NCBI GenBank assembly: GCA_020342235.1
Contig: CP073214.1
Coordinates: forward strand, 1,178,001 to 1,242,000
Direction of reading: 5' to 3'
From: Saccharomycopsis phalli
Lineage: Eukaryota; Ascomycota; Saccharomycetes; Ascoideales; Saccharomycopsidaceae
DNA length: 64,000 nt
Every line of letters starts with the position of its first letter. Positions within the stretch are counted from its first letter, which is position 1. Below are positions 1 through 7,796 of the stretch, piece after piece. A program made the translations under genes and the position numbers. A model generated the notes under the pieces. The model ran no database searches, was not told where the DNA came from, and saw nothing but the letters and a program-made list of their open reading frames with translations.

Positions 1-256
1 GGTACGATTCACCAGTATTGTAGCAATCAGGCACGACAATTGTATTGATTTGCCACCCTGGGTTTTCGTAATTTATCAATGCGTCGATAATATCAGACCA
101 GGATTCCTTGTTGGTGTCGATGCCATGCGCAAACAATAGATTAAAGCTCGGGAGATTCGTCAAATTTTGGTTCTGATATTTGTTGTAGATTATGGTATAA
201 TTTTCCCCGGTATTTCTTTTACCAGTCTGTATGTGTTCTTTAGTTAGTGTGAACAT
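1..256 (-). CDS. Alpha/beta-hydrolase-like protein, 5' part only (runs off window start)
   Basis: An open frame starts at ATG 254-256 and runs to the window edge without a stop, giving 85 residues. The middle reads NLLFAHGIDTNKESW, which matches the strand-then-HG oxyanion segment near the N-terminus of alpha/beta hydrolases. The following INTIVVPDCYNTGES resembles the fungal peroxisomal lipase-type hydrolases (Lpx1-like). The catalytic Ser, Asp and His and any C-terminal peroxisomal signal lie outside the window, so activity and location cannot be judged. A TATATAA lies about 60 bases upstream on the minus strand. The family assignment rests on a short segment and is moderate. Confidence 0.6.
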   Translation of the reverse strand, partial: MFTLTKEHIQTGKRNTGENYTIIYNKYQNQNLTNLPSFNLLFAHGIDTNKESWSDIIDALINYENPGWQINTIVVPDCYNTGESY

Positions 257-756
257 CTTGTCGAAAAGCCACTAGATGCCGATGATTTCTATTGAACATG
301 CATCGAATAGCCGGCTTATATATGTTACATCCCTCAGCCTCATACCAAACATACCTAAGCCTTTATACCAAACATACATCAGCCTTTATACCAAACCTAT
401 CCAAGCCTTTGGACCAAATCTCTCTTAGCCATTATACTAAGTCTCTCTTAGTCATTATACTAGATTGCTCTTAGCCTCTCTACCCAATCTTCCTCGGCTT
501 ATACCAAATCTTCCTCAGATTATACGCAAAATCCCCATCTAAAATAAAATGCTATTTATACTCCTTCCGATTAAAGTCTCAGTGTAACGTAAAGAATGTA
601 TTGTAGAAACACTATACATCCCCGCAGCTGAGTATCCCTGTATGACTTATAACTGAATACTACAAACAAGAGGTCACTAACTTTAAACCAGTCTTTGAAA
701 TATTTACTTTGGCTTGCTCTGATCACTGATATACCCGCAACTTTACCTACTACAAA
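257..756. other. Intergenic region between hydrolase and GIY-YIG protein
   Basis: About 500 bases with no supported gene. The half next to the hydrolase is its presumed promoter (TATATAA near 317-323, minus strand). It is followed by a 22-23-base tandem array at 338-518, listed separately. A 60-codon plus-strand frame here lies inside the repeat and is not supported. Confidence 0.6.
338..518. repeat. Tandem array, 22-23-base unit, about 8 copies
   Basis: Successive units of the type CCTTTATACCAAACATAC.. begin near 338, 360, 383, 406, 429, 452, 475 and 498. They diverge gradually toward CCATTATACTAAGTCTCTC-type units. The array is AT-rich and has no coding logic. It sits about 80 bases upstream of the hydrolase start, so it may lie in its 5' control region. 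Confidence 0.75.
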
Positions 757-1596
757 TCATTTCAGACTTCCAACCACATTATAACAAATCTTGTCAACCA
801 AGTAAAATATGCTCACCAACTTTTCACGGGGGACCAAAAACCATTCTCTATGAATCTTTCGACCATGTACAATACTGGAACAGTTATCGCAGTACAACTC
901 CACTTTTCCATAGTGGGCTCGAATAGTCAGGTGTATAGTCTTCTCGACCTCAGGTAAGTTCCTTGCACAATAGAACCCACTACTATTAAATTTGAAACAC
1001 TTTAGTTGCGCATGGTCAAGTCTCTCCTTATTTCCAATATTCATCAACAATTTCTTGGAATTCTCCTTCAAATTTAGTCCGCGAAACAAACTCAGCAACG
1101 AGGTATCGCTGCTCTTCCTCAATACATCAGGCTCGATGATCGTAATGTCATGATTACACTGGTCTCTCCACTGATTTATGCGCTTCTCTACTTGGTTTGT
1201 GGTTAGTCCAATTTTGACCAAAATAAAATTTCTGGGGTTGAAGTTCTCCCATTGGCTCTCCCCGACTTGTATGCGAAGCCAGTCGGCCTGCTTCGGTGAC
1301 TTCAACAAAAGGTGAGTAAGCGTATATATATAAATATATCCCAGGTCATCCTTTCGTAATTCATTTCCTGGTTTATAATTCGGATTCGAAGAAAGGTGTA
1401 TTTTATAAGTAGCACCCGAAGGGCTAGGCTTGCTCGTATGGTTAATAGGTTTGTTTGGTTTGTTGGGCTTTGGACTTGGCGCATTTCCTATTGGTTCGTT
1501 GCCGTCTTGGTTTATATGCAAATGGCAATATTCCCCCAGGTTAATCGTTTTCTTACAGCGCACTCCTACTTTGGTGATGCCATGACACTGTGTCAT
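757..1596 (-). CDS. T5orf172/GIY-YIG-like domain protein
   Basis: The 279-residue frame begins with a Cys/His signature (MTQC-HGITKVGVRCK-17-..YCHLH, residues 1-27). This short putative metal-binding motif often accompanies fungal T5orf172 proteins. A basic, proline-rich linker follows. A GIY-YIG-superfamily segment comes next: GYIYIYTL near residue 87, then FILVKIGLTTNQVEKRINQW near residue 125. T5orf172 proteins (DUF1766 group) occur in fungi and large DNA viruses, and their substrate is mostly unknown. The start is the only ATG before the Cys motif. Function is unassigned; a DNA- or RNA-associated role is inference only. Confidence 0.75.
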   Translation of the reverse strand: MTQCHGITKVGVRCKKTINLGEYCHLHINQDGNEPIGNAPSPKPNKPNKPINHTSKPSPSGATYKIHLSSNPNYKPGNELRKDDLGYIYIYTLTHLLLKSPKQADWLRIQVGESQWENFNPRNFILVKIGLTTNQVEKRINQWRDQCNHDITIIEPDVLRKSSDTSLLSLFRGLNLKENSKKLLMNIGNKERLDHAQLKCFKFNSSGFYCARNLPEVEKTIHLTIRAHYGKVELYCDNCSSIVHGRKIHREWFLVPREKLVSIFYLVDKICYNVVGSLK

Positions 1597-1885
1597 TGAA
1601 TGAAAGCCTTCATGAGAGTTGATCTAGGTTTACGCAGGTCACATGCCACCTAGATGAGGGAAACAAAAGACATAGCAACTAGAATACGAGTCGATAGGAT
1701 GGTCAATATATATTCGTAGATTTGTTACAAGAGTATGTATTTGTGTCGCAAGCAGCTTCAGGTTTATGTATAGAACTCGTCAAACCGAAGTTGACTTGGA
1801 GATGCAGGGAGAAGATCAGCAAGAATTATTTCAACATGCCTAGCTACATATAGACGATAATCATTTATTCCTATTTTAACATAAC

Positions 1886-3178
1886 TTAAGTATTCATATA
1901 AGTACTTGGGTCAACGCCCTCATCTGGGAACTCACTGATCTTGACATCAAATCTTTCTTGAATTTTAGCCAACATCTTCTCATCGTCCTCACTACTGACA
2001 AAACTAATAGCCAAACCCTTGGTTCCGAATCTTCCTGCTCTTCCAACTCTGTGCAAATATTGGTCAGCATCACCTGGCAAATCATAGTTGATAGCCAAGT
2101 TGATTCTTTCAATATCAATACCGCGTCCAAAAACATCAGTCGACACACAGATTCTCTTGTTGAACTCCTTAAAAGACTTGTATCTGTTGATACGTTCCTC
2201 TTGTGGCATCTGGGAGTGAACAGCAATAGATGGGAAGTTGCACGAGCACAACAACTCGTTCAACTCGATTGCTCGGGAAGTGGACTTGACAAAGATAATA
2301 ACTTGGTTAAACTCTAAATTGTCTAATAAATCACTGAGCTTTCTGTTCTTCTCCTTCTCAGAGACCTTGGCATAGTATTGTTGCAAACCATGAAGGGTCA
2401 ATTTCGTCTCGTCGTCGACATAAATCTCCAATGGGTTCTGCATGAATTTCTTGCAAATTGGTCGGATATCCGCTGACAATGTGGCACTAAACATCATCAC
2501 CTGCTTCTGGTGTGGCGTTAATTTGAAAACCTCTTGAATGTCTCTTCTCATGTCGACACTTTCCAAAACTTTATCACACTCATCAATAATAAAGTTCTTG
2601 ATGTTATTCACACGAAGATACTTGTCACGCACCAAAGCCTTCAATCTTCCTGGAGTGGCAACTACAATGTGTGGGCAGGTGTCTTTGTTCTTGAGCTTCT
2701 CGTAGTCCTTTTTAATGTCAGTTCCTCCATAAAATACCTCAGTGCGGATTTCTGGATTGTACTTGGAGAATCTAGAATACTCGTTTCTGATTTGGTAAGC
2801 CAATTCTCTAGTGTGACAGATAACCAAGGTAGAGACCTCGCCGTCAATTGGTTCCAATTGCTGCAATGAGGATAAGACAAACACTGCAGTCTTACCCAAA
2901 CCAGACTTGGCTTGACAAAGAACATCAGTACCTAAAATCGATTGTGGGATACAAACTTGCTGAACCTCCGAGGGATGCTCAAAACCACAGTCAACAATGG
3001 CTCTCAAAAGCTCTGGCTTTAACAAAAAGTCCTTAAATCCTGTGGCGTGAATACCGGCATAGGACCCTTTCTTGTCAGCCTCTTCATTGGTACCATTGCC
3101 AGTTTTGCTTTCGGTTTTTTGGGTAATTTCTTCCGAGTCAGAATACTCTAAAAGATCTTCTTCTCCTTCGTGAGACAT
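1886..3178 (-). CDS. SUB2: DECD-box RNA helicase Sub2 (UAP56), mRNA export and splicing
   Basis: 430 residues, against 446 in baker's yeast. The N-terminus [17 protein letters not shown] matches Sub2 residue for residue over its conserved part and fixes the start at 3176-3178. Walker A is AKSGLGKT (90-97), motif II is the DECD variant ([10 protein letters not shown]), motif III is SAT, and motif VI is [10 protein letters not shown] near the C-terminus. Sub2 is the nuclear ATPase that loads the mRNA export factor Yra1 within TREX and acts in spliceosome assembly. The frame stays open upstream for 105 more codons, through the leader and the neighbouring tRNA; that extension is not real. Confidence 0.97.
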   Translation of the reverse strand: MSHEGEEDLLEYSDSEEITQKTESKTGNGTNEEADKKGSYAGIHATGFKDFLLKPELLRAIVDCGFEHPSEVQQVCIPQSILGTDVLCQAKSGLGKTAVFVLSSLQQLEPIDGEVSTLVICHTRELAYQIRNEYSRFSKYNPEIRTEVFYGGTDIKKDYEKLKNKDTCPHIVVATPGRLKALVRDKYLRVNNIKNFIIDECDKVLESVDMRRDIQEVFKLTPHQKQVMMFSATLSADIRPICKKFMQNPLEIYVDDETKLTLHGLQQYYAKVSEKEKNRKLSDLLDNLEFNQVIIFVKSTSRAIELNELLCSCNFPSIAVHSQMPQEERINRYKSFKEFNKRICVSTDVFGRGIDIERINLAINYDLPGDADQYLHRVGRAGRFGTKGLAISFVSSEDDEKMLAKIQERFDVKISEFPDEGVDPSTYMNT

Positions 3179-3408
3179 GTTGTTATGTTGCTGCTGCGAT
3201 AAACAAGACACGAAACTGGTGGAAAATTTCAAAACAAATGGACAACCGAGTACGGGCGGGTAAACACAGCCAGCCTGTTGCGCTAAGCCAATGGCAAATT
3301 TAGACCATGTTTTCATGGTAAGAATGCTAATATAAACTACATTAAAATTTATATTATATTTAGCATTGTTTATAATATACACAAAACACAAAAAGAAAAA
3401 AAATATAA

Positions 3409-3499
3409 CGATACAGACAGGATTCGAACCTGCGAGGCAAATGCCAGCGCCTAACAAATTTCTCTGTGGGCGGCGCCTTAACCACTCGGCCACTGTATC
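3409..3499 (-). tRNA. tRNA-Ser, probably anticodon CAG with a short intron
   Basis: The minus strand folds as a class II tRNA. The acceptor is GATACAG/CTGTATC, the D-arm GCC..GGC, and the variable arm GGC-ATTT-GCC. The T-arm is GCAGG-TTCGAAT-CCTGT, and the discriminator is G73. G73 plus a long variable arm is the serine pattern in yeasts (Leu has A73). The anticodon stem pairs CGCC with GGCG. The 5' loop reads C-A-CAG-A, followed by a possible 10-base intron (GAAATTTGTT) before A38, with TTG able to pair with CAG. No alternative register gives a U33 anticodon loop. A T-run follows the 3' end as a Pol III terminator. tRNA-Ser is firm; the anticodon and intron are my best reading. Confidence 0.85.
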
Positions 3500-3812
3500 T
3501 CCTCTAAAAACTTATTTATTTTGACATGTATATAATGGACATCTTGACAAAAGAAAAATTTACTCAGTGTGTCAAGATGCTTTCAACAATAATACAATAG
3601 ATGGGAAACTTAATACTAATTAAAGTACACGTGATTGATGAATGACTTGAGCGAATTTCCAGGTGCATGGAAAGGTAAATAATTAAAATCAAAGCCGCCC
3701 TCAATTATGAACCATCAAATTAAAGAATACGAAATCACGGCATGCGGAACTGGTCTTGGTAAACCACTGAATATTTAATTCGCTATACTGATTGAGTGTA
3801 CATAATGGAAGC
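3500..3812. other. Intergenic, between tRNA-Ser and the 3' end of MTQ2
   Basis: About 310 AT-rich bases with no supported ORF. It holds the 5' flank of the tRNA and the presumed terminator of MTQ2. An ACACGTGA E-box-like element lies near 3627-3634. Nothing else recognisable is seen. Confidence 0.5.
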
Positions 3813-4496
3813 TTAATTAGTCGTTGAGTGCCTTTGGAATCGCCAGACGCTTAGTACCTCCCAGCCGGCTTTTCTTTCAAACACACATTTGATATCCCAA
3901 TGTTGTTGATACTTTGATATCACGCTGTGTGGATTATTCCGGGCGCAGAAGAGAATGTAAGCGATTCCAATGTCGCTGAGCGTGGTTGGTAACAGATCAA
4001 GAACCTTGTATGTTGTCTCCATGCCATCTTTCCCCCCGCAAAGAGCCATGTCTATCAAGGTATCATAATCCGATTGAGAGGGTATGCCTGGGACCTGCTC
4101 ACTGGGGACATACGGCGGGTTAAATAGTAGCAAATCGATCTTGTTGGCCATGATTGGGGATGTTAAATTACAGAGAAGCAGGTCGACTATAACGGTTTCA
4201 GAAGAGTGTGGACGATTCAACTTGTTTGTGCACAACGATGCCAGGCAGGCATAGCCATTGATGTCGGTGGCAAGGTATATGGCATTGTTGCCAAGGATAT
4301 TTCTCTGGATAAATGTGGTCAAGAGACCTGAACCAGTGCCGATTTCCACGGCAAGTGGGATTGTGCGGGCGAAATGCTGCTTCAAATAACTGGTCTGGTT
4401 CTCAAATGTGTCCATGAGCACAAATGTGTCTTCGGAAGGCTCGTATACTTTTTCGTAGTCCACATTGTACTGAGGAGTAGGAAACATTGGAGGCAT
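3813..4496 (-). CDS. MTQ2: eRF1 glutamine methyltransferase catalytic subunit Mtq2
   Basis: A HemK-type class I S-adenosylmethionine-dependent methyltransferase. In yeast it works with Trm112 to methylate the GGQ glutamine of release factor eRF1. Starting at the ATG of MPPMFPTPQY gives 227 residues, against 221 in baker's yeast. The family-typical N-terminus follows (DYEKVYEPSEDTF). The SAM loop is EIGTGSGLL (51-59) and the substrate-glutamine motif is NPPY (126-129). An in-frame ATG at 4572-4574 would add 26 unconserved residues and almost abut the divergent RUB1 start. A further ATG three codons downstream (4485-4487) is also possible. Confidence 0.93.
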   Translation of the reverse strand: MPPMFPTPQYNVDYEKVYEPSEDTFVLMDTFENQTSYLKQHFARTIPLAVEIGTGSGLLTTFIQRNILGNNAIYLATDINGYACLASLCTNKLNRPHSSETVIVDLLLCNLTSPIMANKIDLLLFNPPYVPSEQVPGIPSQSDYDTLIDMALCGGKDGMETTYKVLDLLPTTLSDIGIAYILFCARNNPHSVISKYQQHWDIKCVFERKAGWEVLSVWRFQRHSTTN

Positions 4497-4582
4497 TATG
4501 AGGATGGAGAATGCAAAGTATGCGCGCCTACCCGGACGTTTGCACATTGTATCTTTACAAGAGCTGGGCATCATTGAGAATA

Positions 4583-4873
4583 ATGGCTATTGGAATTATA
4601 ATTGAGGTGAGTAGTTCCGGGGGATGAAAGAAGGAGGTACTAACACGATAGGCACTCACAGGAAAGAAGTTCAACTTGACTGTTGAGCCGACTGATACTA
4701 TTGAGCAGGTTAAGGAGTACTTGGAAGAGAAGGAAGGCATCCCTCCGGCACAGCAAAACCTTCTCTTTAATACCAAATTGTTGGGAGTGAACTCGACGGT
4801 TGAGGAGTGTGGCATTTCGGAGGGGTCGACTGTTCACTTGATTTTAAACTTGAAAGGCGGGTCGCGCCGTTGA
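4583..4873 (+). CDS. RUB1: Ubiquitin-like modifier Rub1 (NEDD8 ortholog), two exons
   Basis: Exon 1 is 4583-4606 and encodes only MAIGIIIE. The intron is 4607-4651 (45 nt, GTGAGT donor, TACTAAC at 4638-4644, acceptor ending GATAG). Exon 2 is 4652-4873 and starts ALTGKKFNLTVEPTD. The spliced protein has 81 residues and lines up with NEDD8 (..KTLTGKE.., EEKEGIPPxQQ). It ends LKGG-SRR, so the last three residues must be removed to expose the conjugating Gly-Gly. The role is to modify cullins and so tune SCF-type ligases. The gene is divergent from MTQ2. Without splicing, the frame lacks an ATG and the first beta strand. Confidence 0.93.
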
Positions 4874-4954
4874 GACTGACTACATAGCTGGTACAAAAGT
4901 GTATTGTTAAATAAATATTAGTATCAATATAGCATTTCATCATTTCTCCGTCCT

Positions 4955-7696
4955 TTACACATATGCCAACATCTGCCGGACCTTGGTGCGCACGTCGTAG
5001 AATAATTTACATGGATGGCCCTCGATCACCAAGTCGCCAGAGCTGATTTTCCGGATGCATATGATGTTGTCGATGATCAACGCACCGTCGCCGACAAACT
5101 CTGCCCGATGATCCTCGCTGCCGTTGTACATTTCCTTGAGCTCTGCCAATTTGATGTCACCAATGGCCAATGGTGTGTTTGTAATGGCTAACATCTGGCT
5201 CTCGTTTACTGGGACGAGTCCAAATCCTTCCTTGAGCTGTCGGTCGACTTCGGTGTTGTCGACTTCGGTGTTGTCGGGTTTGGTCTCGTCCTCCATATCC
5301 ACGTCGTTGTCGAGCAATGGCTCTAGTTCATTTTTGACCTGTGCGTCTTTTTCCTTTTCTTTCGTCTTTTCTTCATTCTCCTCCTCCTCCTTCTTCTCCT
5401 CCTTCTTCTCCTTCTTCTCCTTCTTCTCCTTCTTCTCCTCCTTCTTCTCCTCCTCCTTCTTCTCCTCCTTCTTCTTCTCCTCCTTCTTCTCCTCCTTCTC
5501 CTTCTTCTTCTCCTCAATACTCTTAATCTCATCCCGGCGCACCAACCGCCCCATGACATGGGCAATAGTATACCCACCAGTAATCTTCTGCCACTTCAAG
5601 CTGTTGCTCAAGTCATCATCTAGCAACACCTCGTAGCTCGTGATCTCACTGCCAATGTCAATCACTTGGTTATCCTTCACCTCCACAAGATCAAACAACT
5701 TATTGTTGCTGGCACCTCGCCGGTTGCTGATTATACTATTCAACTGGTTGTACACAATGCCAAAGTTCCGCGAGTCAGTCAAATCGTTCATGAGAAGCAA
5801 CTTGCGTGGCTTCAACGTGGGAATGATCCGGCAAAAGGACCGCACATCCACCAACCCCGCCAACTCGACATACGCCAAGCCGCACTTGGCCAACTTCAGA
5901 ACAGTGATGGCAATCTGCTTCCGAGGCTGGTGCAACGCGTTCATCTCCACCATCTCTTCGTCGTCCTTCTTCTTCTTGGTCAACTTCTTGCCCGTCAACG
6001 CATCAAAACTCCGCTTCTCGCCAATATTGCTGCTCCCTCCAGGGCCACCTTCGCCGCCCTCAAATACGCCGTCCCGCAGCTGGAAATCCTTGACGTTGAT
6101 CACCTCTCCATAGTCGTCAAACTTCATGCGCTTCACCACAAACGGGAACATCCGATTCTTGCCCTTGGCAGTGCGTACGTCGATATCCAACGGCAAGTTC
6201 TCCTTTAGGTTCTCCTCGTTCTCCTTGTTGACTTTCTTCACCTTTTCAGCCCGCTTGTGTGCGTCCTCATCCTCCTCAGCAGCCTCCTCCTCATCCTCCT
6301 CATCCTCGTCTTCATCGTCGCTGTTGAGAATCCCCTCTGAGGTAATCTTCAAGATATCCTCGTCGTTGGTTTCGGCGTCCACTTTCCGCTCCAACTGCTG
6401 CGTCAACTTCTTCTCTTCCTCCCGCTGCTGCTTCACCTTCTTGGTATACTCTTCAAGCTCGCTCTTGCTGAGCGGCTCTTCCTTAAACGTGCCCACGTTC
6501 AATTTCTGCTCATATGGCACAGGGCACCCGTCTTCGGCCTTGCCGTTGTTCCGTTTCGCCGCCTCCTTCTCCCAGTATTGGTACAATTGGTGGCCGAGAG
6601 TACCTCGTTCGGCCTTTTCCGTGAGCAACACCGTAGTGGTTACGTCGTTGCAGAGCCGCATAAAAGCCTCAAACGCCACCGAGCCTTTCTCAAGGCCCTC
6701 GTCGCAGCAAAACACCACTTTCGACCCAGGGTACTGCGACAACTCGGTATAGTTGATCACAGTGACAGTCGACGCCTCAAACGGCACTTTGCCTCTAACT
6801 TGCCACTCCTTTGTCACGGCAGGCGACATCCACTCGAGCATGCTGCCAGCATACGTCAATGCTCGTGTGCCGGTGCGAGCAATTAGAAACACCTGATACG
6901 GCAAGCTCCGCAAATGGTCGTCGATCAAGTGCACCAACTCAAGCAAACGGCTTCCAAGCAGCACCGGTAGAAGAACCGTGCCCGAGTTCTGTAGCGTCGC
7001 GTTCACAAGCCCAAGAAACTTCTCCACACGCTTGTTGTAGCCCATGTTGCTGCCCACCATTGAGCTGGTGATAAACACGCTTGGTCGCAAATACGCGCTT
7101 CCACCAGACCCTTCGCCGTCCCCCAACATCCGGGCCCCATCCAAGTACGAGTCTCTCGAGTGGTTCCATGCTGGCGCATACACAACCCGCTCAGCATCCT
7201 TCAGAAGAATCCAAATCACCCCGCCAAGAGTGTGGCCTGCAGCCATGGCTGTGATGGTCAAACGGTCGAATTTCCCGCGGAGAGTCGTCGACTGCGAGTG
7301 CTTGAGTACGCTGATCCGGTCAAAGGCATTCTCAATGTCCGAGACCTCGAGCCGGTGGTGCTTCACTGGGCCCGCAACCCCACCAGCCCTATACATTTCT
7401 ATGGTGGTCACACGGCCCAAACTGGTCACTGGCGCGGTGCTGTACACTGGAATCGACCGCACAACAGGACAGGTCTTGTAGAGGTACGCATACGCGCCCA
7501 TAAACGCCATTGTAGGATGGGACAATAAGATCAAGTCCACCGACGACATGATAGACTCCAAGTGTGACAAATCAGAGTGCACGTCCCATCCTGGGTCTGC
7601 AAGAATACGAATTGAGTCATCAAAACAGAGGAGCAGAGCCCGGATCGCGGCATGATCTAGTTGATCAGGTGGAACCAACGATGTGAATGCAAACAT
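4955..7696 (-). CDS. CFT2: Cleavage and polyadenylation factor subunit Cft2 (CPSF100)
   Basis: A 913-residue protein of the metallo-beta-lactamase/beta-CASP family, against 859 in baker's yeast. It is part of the CPF complex that cuts and polyadenylates pre-mRNA 3' ends. The N-terminus (DPGWD, LLSHPTMAFMGAYAYLY) and the beta-CASP region (AGHTLGGVIW near 150) match Cft2/CPSF100. The canonical HxHxDH zinc motif is replaced (SHPTMA), as in the catalytically inert CPSF100 group. Two low-complexity stretches stand out: an acidic one (DDEDEDEEDEEEAAEEDED) and a Lys/Glu run of about 60 residues encoded at 5370-5520. It shares a 100-base divergent promoter with APC2. Confidence 0.95.
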   Translation of the reverse strand: MFAFTSLVPPDQLDHAAIRALLLCFDDSIRILADPGWDVHSDLSHLESIMSSVDLILLSHPTMAFMGAYAYLYKTCPVVRSIPVYSTAPVTSLGRVTTIEMYRAGGVAGPVKHHRLEVSDIENAFDRISVLKHSQSTTLRGKFDRLTITAMAAGHTLGGVIWILLKDAERVVYAPAWNHSRDSYLDGARMLGDGEGSGGSAYLRPSVFITSSMVGSNMGYNKRVEKFLGLVNATLQNSGTVLLPVLLGSRLLELVHLIDDHLRSLPYQVFLIARTGTRALTYAGSMLEWMSPAVTKEWQVRGKVPFEASTVTVINYTELSQYPGSKVVFCCDEGLEKGSVAFEAFMRLCNDVTTTVLLTEKAERGTLGHQLYQYWEKEAAKRNNGKAEDGCPVPYEQKLNVGTFKEEPLSKSELEEYTKKVKQQREEEKKLTQQLERKVDAETNDEDILKITSEGILNSDDEDEDEEDEEEAAEEDEDAHKRAEKVKKVNKENEENLKENLPLDIDVRTAKGKNRMFPFVVKRMKFDDYGEVINVKDFQLRDGVFEGGEGGPGGSSNIGEKRSFDALTGKKLTKKKKDDEEMVEMNALHQPRKQIAITVLKLAKCGLAYVELAGLVDVRSFCRIIPTLKPRKLLLMNDLTDSRNFGIVYNQLNSIISNRRGASNNKLFDLVEVKDNQVIDIGSEITSYEVLLDDDLSNSLKWQKITGGYTIAHVMGRLVRRDEIKSIEEKKKEKEEKKEEKKKEEKKEEEKKEEKKEKKEKKEKKEEKKEEEENEEKTKEKEKDAQVKNELEPLLDNDVDMEDETKPDNTEVDNTEVDRQLKEGFGLVPVNESQMLAITNTPLAIGDIKLAELKEMYNGSEDHRAEFVGDGALIIDNIICIRKISSGDLVIEGHPCKLFYDVRTKVRQMLAYV
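5365..5525 (-). repeat. Triplet-rich Lys/Glu coding tract in CFT2
   Basis: Nearly pure AAG/GAG/GAA codons on the minus strand, seen as CTTCTCCTC runs on plus, encode alternating blocks of K and E. The polypurine/polypyrimidine asymmetry makes every frame look open on both strands, which produces several false ORFs here. Length is likely to vary between strains through slippage. Confidence 0.85.
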
Positions 7697-7741
7697 GTCA
7701 AAGCCATGAGCCTTGAATTTTCACACTTGACCTAGTTGTGT

Positions 7742-7751
7742 GTCACGTGAC
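7742..7751. promoter_or_regulatory. GTCACGTGAC palindrome in the CFT2/APC2 divergent promoter
   Basis: A perfect 10-base palindrome with a CACGTG core, 45 bases from each start codon. This is the classical Cbf1-type bHLH site. Similar TCACGTG elements lie in other short promoters of this window (33457, 51704, 53817). Binding is inferred from the motif only. Confidence 0.55.
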
Positions 7752-7796
7752 TAAAAGGTAGATTTGCCAGTGTTTGAGAGTGTGCAGGTCTTGAGC

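Noticed and set aside
3179-3493. SUB2 frame continues 105 codons upstream through the tRNA gene
   Set aside because: Homology to Sub2 starts exactly at [10 protein letters not shown], and the upstream part is the tRNA and its flank in translation.
5124-6752. Several plus-strand frames of 100-200 codons across CFT2
   Set aside because: Ser/Phe/Pro-rich translations of the K/E and acidic coding tracts of CFT2 on the other strand.
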